Positions 7,155 through 13,655 of a stretch of 31,574 nucleotides of DNA are shown here, in pieces. A program made the position numbers and the translations under genes. The DNA comes from CAIVPM01 sp964477265 (lineage in GTDB: Bacteria; Bacteroidota; Bacteroidia; Chitinophagales; Chitinophagaceae). The notes beneath the pieces were generated by a model that worked only from the letters and a program-made list of their open reading frames with translations, had not been told where the DNA came from and did not search any database. Location of the stretch: the NCBI GenBank assembly GCA_964477265.1, contig CAYZDJ010000027.1:1-31574 (forward strand), read 5' to 3'. Each line of letters begins with the position of its first letter. Within the stretch, counting starts at the first letter, position 1.

Positions 7155-8426
7155 TTAAACTATTAAGTTGTGTGCAACTAAATAATTAATAATTGTATTA
7201 GTTGCACCTGTTTTAGAAAGTACATATTCTTTAGATTTTTTGCAACAATCATTATACAAATCTTTATTGTCTAATAACTCTTTCATTTCAGTTTCAAACT
7301 CAAGTGCACTTTCAATAACTATTCCACCACCTGCTTCAATTAGTTCTACAGCTTCAATATATTTATCGTAAACTGGTCCAAAAATAACTGGCTTACCATA
7401 CACTGCAGGTTCAAGCACATTGTGTACACCATCTCCACCAAAACCACCACCAACAAAGCTTACAGTAGCATAGCTGTATAATTTACTAAGCATTCCCACA
7501 TTATCTATTATAACAACATTGGGGTTATCAGTTGCATTATTTATGTTAGAAAACAGTACAGCATTTTTATATAATTTCAGGCATTCATTCAATCTGTCTT
7601 CATTTATTTCGTGTGGTGCTATAATAAATTTAATATCAGAATTGGTATTGGCAAAATGGTCAATTTCTTCATCATCTTCAGTCCAGGTGCTGCCTGCAAC
7701 AAGCACTTTACTATTACCAATAAATTTTTCTATACTGCTTACCGGCAAAGCATTTGAAGCAATTTGTAAAACCCTGTCAAACCTTGTGTCGCCACACACT
7801 GTAACATTTTTATTAATATTAATTGATGCAAGCAAATTGGCAGAATCCTGATTTTGTAAAAAGAAATGCGTAACGCATTGCAGCATTTTTTTGTGCAAAC
7901 CCCCATACCATTTAAAGAAAGGTTGCTTGCTTCTAAACACGCCAGAAACCAGTATTAATGGAATGTTCAGGCGATGGGCTGTTGTAAAATAATGATACCA
8001 GAATTCGTATTTAACAAAAACAATAAGCGATGGATTTACAATTTTATAAAACTGCTCAACATTGTTTTTGGTATCAAGTGGCAAATAAAAAATCCAATCT
8101 GCTTTATCATATTTCTTTTGCACTTCGTAACCTGATGGTGAAAAAAAAGTAAGTAATATTTTTGTTTCTCGTTTCTCGTTTCTCGTTCCTAATTCCTTAT
8201 TCCTAATTCCTAATTGCTCTATCACTGGTCTTGCCTGTTCAAATTCCCCAAGCGATGAGCAATGTACCCAAATAACCTTGGAAGTATTGCCATTAAAGGC
8301 TTTGGCTAATTCGTCAAAAATATTCTTTCTTCCGTCAACCCATTTTTTTGCTTTAGAGTTAGATATACTTAAAACCCTTGCAGCAAAAGCATAAAATTGA
8401 ATAAATATGTTATAAAGTTGAACCAA
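7155..8426 (-). CDS. waaA: 3-deoxy-D-manno-octulosonic acid (Kdo) transferase
   Basis: GT-B fold glycosyltransferase of 423 residues. It transfers Kdo from CMP-Kdo to lipid A precursor at the inner membrane. Supporting segments are SNSKAKKWVDGRK near the N-terminus, HCSSLGEFEQARP around 55-67 with the conserved Glu, LLTFFSPSGYE (91-101), VKYEFWYH, and the donor-site block VHNVLEPAVYGKPVIFGP. The start is TTG, giving the usual N-terminus LYNIFIQFYAFA. Residues ~72-89 are encoded by a 7-bp tandem array lying in frame between a helix and the KILLTFF strand, where orthologues have a shorter link. The substrate supply enzyme KdsA is also in this window. It follows ccmB after a 65-bp spacer that is itself a 7-bp array. 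Confidence 0.95.
   Translation of the reverse strand: MVQLYNIFIQFYAFAARVLSISNSKAKKWVDGRKNIFDELAKAFNGNTSKVIWVHCSSLGEFEQARPVIEQLGIRNKELGTRNEKRETKILLTFFSPSGYEVQKKYDKADWIFYLPLDTKNNVEQFYKIVNPSLIVFVKYEFWYHYFTTAHRLNIPLILVSGVFRSKQPFFKWYGGLHKKMLQCVTHFFLQNQDSANLLASININKNVTVCGDTRFDRVLQIASNALPVSSIEKFIGNSKVLVAGSTWTEDDEEIDHFANTNSDIKFIIAPHEINEDRLNECLKLYKNAVLFSNINNATDNPNVVIIDNVGMLSKLYSYATVSFVGGGFGGDGVHNVLEPAVYGKPVIFGPVYDKYIEAVELIEAGGGIVIESALEFETEMKELLDNKDLYNDCCKKSKEYVLSKTGATNTIINYLVAHNLIV
8164..8219 (-). repeat. In-frame 7-bp tandem array within waaA
   Basis: Eight consecutive heptamers lie inside the coding sequence. Read on the plus strand, three are gtttctc, then gttccta, attcctt, attccta, attccta and attgctc. 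The unit sequence switches midway while the 7-bp phase is kept. The minus strand encodes a charged peptide, residues ~72-89 of WaaA (LGIRNKELGTRNEKRETK). Because 7 is not a multiple of 3, gain or loss of one unit would shift the frame; only changes of three units would be tolerated. Confidence 0.85.
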
Positions 8427-8428
8427 GT

Positions 8429-8491
8429 ATTGATTATTAATTATTGATTATTTACAAATTTCTAATTTGCAATTTTTAATTTTTAATTAAA
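8429..8491. repeat. 7-bp tandem array filling the ccmB-waaA spacer
   Basis: Nine heptamers occupy essentially the whole spacer in one phase: attgatt, attaatt, attgatt and atttaca, then aatttct, aatttgc, two copies of aattttt, and aattaaa. As in the waaA array, the unit drifts along the array while the period stays at seven. It starts 2 bp from the waaA TTG start codon and ends next to the ccmB stop. Confidence 0.75.
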
Positions 8492-9157
8492 TTAGTCTTT
8501 CCACAAATAGCTAAATAAAATTACAGCCAATGCAACAACCATTATATCTAGTGCAACCAGTAAACCTACCATTTGCAACAAACCTTCCTGCACCACTTTA
8601 CTAAATGCAACACTGGATATTTTCATTAGCAATAACAATTGTGGAATAATAACTGGCAAACCCATAATAGCCATTAAAGATGCCTGTTGCTTTGCTTTTG
8701 CAGCAATGGCTGCCAAAAAAGTAAAAACCAAACTTAGCCCAATGCTGCCTAAAAAACTTATAGCAACAAATTTATATAAGTAGGCAAATGGATTTTCTAA
8801 AAAAACAATAAACACAACCAATGATAATGCACTCATTAATGCCATTAACACAAGGTTGTAAACCAACTTTGCCACAATAAAATTTCGTGGGTGTACAATG
8901 CTGAAATAATACAACATTCTGCCCTGACTTTCAGCTAAAAAACTTTTAGCAACAGCATTAATGCAAACAAACAATTGCACAATCCAGAATAAGCCATTCC
9001 ACACTTGCTCTTCAGGCCTGCCCATTGTTAAATACACAACAAAAGTTGTGGAAATCACATACAGTATTATTGCATAAAAGCTATGCTGGTGGCGTGTTTC
9101 CAGCAACAAATCTTTTTTTATTAAAGTTAATATTTGTGTTTTATTAAACATAATCAT
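8492..9157 (-). CDS. ccmB: CcmB-type heme exporter / cytochrome c maturation permease
   Basis: Integral membrane protein of 221 residues with about six transmembrane helices, the normal size for CcmB. With CcmA and CcmC, CcmB forms the ABC-type complex of system I cytochrome c maturation, which releases heme-loaded CcmE. The CcmB-like loop EQVWNGLFWIVQLFVCINAV and the RMLYYFSIVHPRNFIVAKL segment support the call. The ATG at 9149-9151 (MFNKTQIL) is an equally good start. No ccmA, ccmC or ccmE is in the window. It is divergent from lolA across a 206-bp spacer. Confidence 0.88.
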   Translation of the reverse strand: MIMFNKTQILTLIKKDLLLETRHQHSFYAIILYVISTTFVVYLTMGRPEEQVWNGLFWIVQLFVCINAVAKSFLAESQGRMLYYFSIVHPRNFIVAKLVYNLVLMALMSALSLVVFIVFLENPFAYLYKFVAISFLGSIGLSLVFTFLAAIAAKAKQQASLMAIMGLPVIIPQLLLLMKISSVAFSKVVQEGLLQMVGLLVALDIMVVALAVILFSYLWKD

Positions 9158-9334
9158 CTACCATAAGTCTCATTGGCACAACATTGGCAATACAAAATTT
9201 AAAACAAAGAAATGATAATCTTGATTGACAATAACAAAATATTCATTTCAAAATTTTAAACTATAACTCAAAATCTGCCTGTTATGTGTTTTTACACACT
9301 TATCAAAAAGCATAAAAATTATGGTTCATACATT

Positions 9335-9342
9335 TATATTTG
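9335..9342 (+). promoter_or_regulatory. -7 promoter box of lolA
   Basis: TATATTTG matches TAnnTTTG exactly, 21 bp before the lolA ATG. No clear -33 element is seen. Confidence 0.55.
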
Positions 9343-9363
9343 CAAACTTTATTATTTTAACCA

Positions 9364-9987
9364 ATGAAAAAAATTACAGTATTATTTCTTAGTATTTTTA
9401 TTACAGGTTCAATTTTTGCACAGGATGCTGCTGCAAAAAAAATATTAGATGGAGTAAGTGCCAAGGTTAAAGGCTTTAAAGGTATTACTGGCAGCTTTAC
9501 TATTAAGTCTGTTACATCTAAGGGCAAAGCCAATGGCACTAAGACTGGCAGCATTTCTTTAAAAGGTCAGAAATATGTTTTAAAACAAGGCAAAACTGAG
9601 ATTATTTGCGATGCTGTGAAAATTTACAACTTTGATGGCAGCAAAACAGTAACTGTAACACCAGTAGAAGAAAGTGGACAAACTTTAAGCCCACAAAACC
9701 TTTTATCTAACTTTTATGATAAGGATTTTACTTATAAATTAATTGGCACGAAAGATGGTTTTGACGAAATTGAGTTAAAGCCAAATGATAAACGCAAAAA
9801 TTTTACTAAAGTAAATGTATTTGTAGATAAAGCAAAAAGCATGATTACTAAAGCAAAAATTTTAGACAAAAGCAATAACACACTTGAATTTAGCTTAACC
9901 AATGTAAATACTGCTGCTGTTATAGCTGATGCTACTTTCGTTTTTGATAAAAAGCATTATCCAAAAGGTGTTGAAATTTTAGATTAG
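9364..9987 (+). CDS. lolA: LolA-like outer-membrane lipoprotein carrier protein
   Basis: A periplasmic protein of 207 residues with a signal peptide (MKKITVLFLSIFITGSIFAQ, cleaved before DAAAKK). The mature part has the LolA pattern: an N-terminal helix, then GSFTIKSV, LKGQKYVLKQGKTEIICDAVKIYNFD strands, a LSPQNLLSNF loop and a C-terminal half-barrel. LolA takes lipoproteins from the LolCDE complex to the outer membrane. Bacteroidetes versions are divergent. The downstream M48 lipoprotein gene starts 33 bp later and is probably co-transcribed. Confidence 0.88.
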   Translation: MKKITVLFLSIFITGSIFAQDAAAKKILDGVSAKVKGFKGITGSFTIKSVTSKGKANGTKTGSISLKGQKYVLKQGKTEIICDAVKIYNFDGSKTVTVTPVEESGQTLSPQNLLSNFYDKDFTYKLIGTKDGFDEIELKPNDKRKNFTKVNVFVDKAKSMITKAKILDKSNNTLEFSLTNVNTAAVIADATFVFDKKHYPKGVEILD

Positions 9988-10020
9988 AATGACTTTATTA
10001 TAGTATTCAAACCAAACCAT

Positions 10021-10827
10021 ATGAAAAAAATATTATTATTATTAGCTGTTGCAGCAACACTTTTTAGCTGCAATACCAATAAACTTACTGGTACAAAACA
10101 ATTTCTTTTGGTAAGCGATGGAGAAATGCAACAAATGTCATTGACAGAGTACCAAAAAGTAATTTCGACCAGTAAAGTTTTAAACCCAGCAAGTAATAAA
10201 AATGCTGCAATGGTTCAAAAAGTAGCCAATAAATTAATTGCAGCCATTACACAATATTATACACAGCAAGGCGTGGGTTCTGAGTTATCAAATTATCAAT
10301 GGGAAGTGCATTTGATTGATGAAAACACTATGAACGCATGGTGCATGCCTGGTGGCAAAATAGTTGTTTATACTGGGCTATTGCCTGCTACGCAAAATGA
10401 AACTGCATTGGCAATTGTAATGGGTCATGAGATTGCACATGCCACAGCAAAGCATGGTGCAGCACGCATGAGCGAACAAGTGATTGCCCAATATGGAAGC
10501 ATGGCATTTAGCGAGATGATTAAAAACAAACCACAAGAAACACAGAATTTATTTAATACAGTGGTTGGCGTTGGTACCAATCTGGGAGTAATTTTGCCAC
10601 ATAGCAGAAAGGATGAAAGTGAAGCTGATAAATGGGGTTTAATATATGCTGCATTGGCTGGTTACGACCCACGTGAAGCCGTTCCATTCTGGCAAAGAAT
10701 GAGTAGCATGGGCGGACAAAAACCACCAGAATTTTTAAGTACTCATCCAAGTGATGAAAGAAGGATTGCAGATTTACAGGCTATGATGAATGATGTGTTG
10801 AAGAATTACTATAAAGCTGGGAAGTAA
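10021..10827 (+). CDS. M48-family zinc metalloprotease, lipoprotein
   Basis: A protein of 268 residues with a lipoprotein signal peptide (lipobox LFSC, Cys17). The zinc motif HEIAH is at 136-140 and the third-ligand motif ESEAD at 199-203. The segment NAWCMPGGKIVVYTGLL is typical of the soluble YggG/LoiP-type M48 peptidases, which act in periplasmic protein quality control. No membrane helices or TPR tail follow, so this is the short form. It follows lolA at 33 bp and may share its transcript, which fits a role at the outer-membrane face. Confidence 0.93.
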   Translation: MKKILLLLAVAATLFSCNTNKLTGTKQFLLVSDGEMQQMSLTEYQKVISTSKVLNPASNKNAAMVQKVANKLIAAITQYYTQQGVGSELSNYQWEVHLIDENTMNAWCMPGGKIVVYTGLLPATQNETALAIVMGHEIAHATAKHGAARMSEQVIAQYGSMAFSEMIKNKPQETQNLFNTVVGVGTNLGVILPHSRKDESEADKWGLIYAALAGYDPREAVPFWQRMSSMGGQKPPEFLSTHPSDERRIADLQAMMNDVLKNYYKAGK

Positions 10828-10854
10828 GAACTCATAAGTTATATCGCAAATTTT

Positions 10855-10939
10855 TTATCGTTAGTTCAGCAAAAATTTTATAATAGAGATTACTAACGAT
10901 AAACTAACAATTGCCAACGATTACTAACGATAAACTAAC
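10855..10939. repeat. Direct and inverted short repeats before the cysteine desulfurase gene
   Basis: A 21-bp unit beginning gattactaacg is repeated exactly at 10888-10908 and 10919-10939 (31 bp apart). An inverted copy of its core, TTATCGTTAGT, is at 10855-10865, so a hairpin with either ACTAACGATAA copy (10892 or 10923) is possible. The second copy ends 8 bp before the desulfurase ATG. Confidence 0.7.
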
Positions 10940-10947
10940 GCTAAAAA

Positions 10948-12081
10948 ATGACTGCCAAAAGAATATACTTTGACAATGCTGCTACAACTGCACTTGATGC
11001 AGAAGTTCTTGATGCAATGATGCCATATTTAACCAACCAATTTGGTAATCCTTCAAGCATTTATAGTTATGGCAGAGAAAGTAGAATGGCAATAGAAAAT
11101 GCACGTAAATCTGTTGCTAAAACCTTAAATGCACATCCTGCTGAAATATTTTTTACAAGTGGAGGAACTGAGAGTAGCAACACAGCAATTACAGCAGCAG
11201 TAAGAGATTTGGGCTGCAAGCATATCATTTCTTCGCGTATAGAGCACCATGCAACTTTGCATACTGTTGAGCATTTATATCACGTTGGCGAAGCTGCTTT
11301 ATCGTATGTAAAGCTTTTACCAAATGGTCATGTTGATGTAGAAGATTTAGAAAATATTTTGGCAAACAGCATAGAAAAATGCTTGGTTACATTAATGCAT
11401 GCCAATAATGAAATTGGCAATATGCTTGACATTGAGTTGATAGGAAATGTTTGTAAAAAGTATAACGCCATTTTCCATAGTGATACTGTGCAAACTGTTG
11501 GTCACTTTCCTTTTGATTTACGCACAACACCTGTACATTTTATAACAGGTGCTGGTCATAAATTTCATGGGCCCAAAGGTGTTGGCATTTTATACATTAA
11601 TGAAAATGTTAAAATAAAACCATTTATTAATGGTGGCTCACAAGAAAGGAATATGAGGGCTGGCACAGAGAATTTATATGGCATTGTGGGCTTTGGCAAA
11701 GCACTTGAATTGGCTACAGCCAACTACGAAAAAGATAGTAACCATATACGAGAAACAAAATTGTATATGATGAATAAATTGAAGCAAACTATTGCTGGCG
11801 TTGGCTTTAATGGCGATGTTACAGGCAATTGTTTATATACAGTTTTAAGTGCAAGTTTTCCAAAGACTGAAAAAAGTGAAATGCTTTTGTTTAATTTAGA
11901 CATTAATAATATTTGTGCAAGTGGTGGCAGTGCTTGTACAAGTGGTGCAGATGCAGGAAGCCACGTTATTCGTGCCATTAATAACAACCCTAATCAGGTT
12001 ACAATACGCTTTTCGTTCAGTAAGCACAATACCAAAGATGAAGTAGATTATGTTGTAGAAAAATTAAAGGAACTGATTTAA
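10948..12081 (+). CDS. Cysteine desulfurase (NifS/IscS family)
   Basis: PLP-dependent fold-type I enzyme of 377 residues. It removes sulfur from cysteine to give alanine and an enzyme-bound persulfide for Fe-S clusters or tRNA thiolation. N-terminal signature YFDNAATTALD; His100/101 in IEHHA; Asp179 in HSDTVQT; PLP Lys205 in GAGHKFHGPKG; persulfide Cys330 in the ASGGSACTSG loop. The short loop before this Cys suits class I (NifS/IscS) rather than SufS. No IscU, SufE or IscR gene is adjacent, so the acceptor is unknown. The stop codon interlocks with that of the convergent GH3-family gene. Confidence 0.95.
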   Translation: MTAKRIYFDNAATTALDAEVLDAMMPYLTNQFGNPSSIYSYGRESRMAIENARKSVAKTLNAHPAEIFFTSGGTESSNTAITAAVRDLGCKHIISSRIEHHATLHTVEHLYHVGEAALSYVKLLPNGHVDVEDLENILANSIEKCLVTLMHANNEIGNMLDIELIGNVCKKYNAIFHSDTVQTVGHFPFDLRTTPVHFITGAGHKFHGPKGVGILYINENVKIKPFINGGSQERNMRAGTENLYGIVGFGKALELATANYEKDSNHIRETKLYMMNKLKQTIAGVGFNGDVTGNCLYTVLSASFPKTEKSEMLLFNLDINNICASGGSACTSGADAGSHVIRAINNNPNQVTIRFSFSKHNTKDEVDYVVEKLKELI

Positions 12082-13598
12082 GGCCTATCAATAAATACTC
12101 TCCAGTCTTCAAGCATTTGGCCTTTTAATACACGAGGAAACTTGTGCTGACCTCCAACTTTACCTTTACTTTTCATAAAGTCCATAAATACATTTTCTGG
12201 AAGTACGGTTACAAAAATTTCTTTTAATGCAGATTTTCTTTCTACTGCATAATCATCATTCAACTCCTTTAAAGTATTATCAATAGTAGCTTTCAGCAAA
12301 TCTGCATCTACCTTATCATCACTTGCTATATACCAGTGATGTGCAAAAAAGTTTTTATACTTCTCTCCTGCCACAGTAAATTCTGGCAACGACACATTCA
12401 TTTTTTCTGATGCAACCTGCAAGGCATTATTCATATTATCAACACTCAAATGCTCTCCTACTAAACTTAAAAAATGCTTTGTTCTTCCGGTGATGATTAT
12501 TTCATTTTCCAATTTATTAATCAACCTAACAGTATCGCCAATTAAATAACGCCACGCACCAGCAGAAGTACTTATTAACAAGGCATAATCTATATTCTCT
12601 TCTATTTGATGCAACATTAATGGCTGCACATTTGGCAACAAATTACCATCACTATCAAAATATTTTTCATCAAAAGGAATAAACTCTAAAAAAATATGCT
12701 GGTTGGTTACAAGCTTCATGCCTGCTGCATTTTGCTGAGCCTGGTAAGCTATAAATCCCTCGCTTGCCAAATATGTTTCAATGTAAGTAATGGGCTTGCC
12801 AAGCAACTTTTCAAAACCTTTTTTATATGGCTCAAAGCTTACCCCACCATGAACAAAAAAATCCAAGTTGGGCCATATTTCATGTATGTTATTAAGCTCA
12901 TATTTTTCAATAATCATTTCCATGCACATTTGCACCCATGCAGGCACACCTACTATAAAACCTATATCCCATTTAGGTGCTTTATCAACAATGTCCCTTA
13001 ATTTTTTATTCCAGTCTTTTTCTTTAGAAATTTTTTTGCCTGGCTTATAAAATGGCTGAAACCAAAATGGAGATTTTTTTACAGTAATACCACTTAAATC
13101 TCCTGCATAGTAACCACTGTTTTTTTGCAAATCTGTGCTACCGCCCAATGTTAGCCAACCACGTGCAGCACTGTTTAATGGCACGTTATGGTAATTACGC
13201 AAGCTTATTAGCTGCTTTACCATAACAACCTTATTGCCTTTTAATAAATCATTGGTAACAGGTATATATTTACTGGCAGCTTCGCTTGTGCCACTACTTA
13301 AAGCATAATATTTTATTTTTCCTGGCCAGCACACATCGCTTACTCCATCAAGTGTTTTGTGCCACCAGTCTTTATAAATACTGCTGTAATTATATACTGG
13401 CACATTGGTTTGAAAACTTCTGCCAATATGCTTGCTCATTAATATTTCATCGAATTTATATTGCTGACCAAATTCGGTGAAGCGTGCTTTTTTCAACAAC
13501 TTTTTTAAAACGCGTTGCTGCTGCCTTTGCACATTATTAGTGGGCAACTTTAATGCACGTGCAATTGTTTTAGGAATTTTTATATCGAAGATTGGCAT
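12078..13598 (-). CDS. GH3-family acyl-adenylate-forming protein
   Basis: A protein of 506 residues matching the bacterial GH3 auxin-responsive-promoter family, a branch of the ANL (firefly luciferase) superfamily. Plant GH3 enzymes adenylate a carboxylic acid and join it to an amino acid; the bacterial substrate is unknown. Visible family features are the early RFTEFGQQYKFDEI segment, the nucleotide-binding loop YALSSGTSEAASKYIP, the ISTSAGAWRYLIGD stretch, and the TGRTKHFLSLVGEHLS motif. There is no signal peptide. It lies 57 bp downstream of the T9SS protease gene on the same strand, but a functional link is not evident. Confidence 0.92.
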   Translation of the reverse strand: MPIFDIKIPKTIARALKLPTNNVQRQQQRVLKKLLKKARFTEFGQQYKFDEILMSKHIGRSFQTNVPVYNYSSIYKDWWHKTLDGVSDVCWPGKIKYYALSSGTSEAASKYIPVTNDLLKGNKVVMVKQLISLRNYHNVPLNSAARGWLTLGGSTDLQKNSGYYAGDLSGITVKKSPFWFQPFYKPGKKISKEKDWNKKLRDIVDKAPKWDIGFIVGVPAWVQMCMEMIIEKYELNNIHEIWPNLDFFVHGGVSFEPYKKGFEKLLGKPITYIETYLASEGFIAYQAQQNAAGMKLVTNQHIFLEFIPFDEKYFDSDGNLLPNVQPLMLHQIEENIDYALLISTSAGAWRYLIGDTVRLINKLENEIIITGRTKHFLSLVGEHLSVDNMNNALQVASEKMNVSLPEFTVAGEKYKNFFAHHWYIASDDKVDADLLKATIDNTLKELNDDYAVERKSALKEIFVTVLPENVFMDFMKSKGKVGGQHKFPRVLKGQMLEDWRVFIDRP

Positions 13599-13655
13599 TA
13601 ATGCAAATTGTTATGCAATGATACTTAATGTTTTTTTTAATAAAACTGAATGCAA

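Noticed and set aside
8164..8219. Possible CRISPR array
   Set aside because: Units are 7 bp, adjacent without spacers, and translated as part of waaA.
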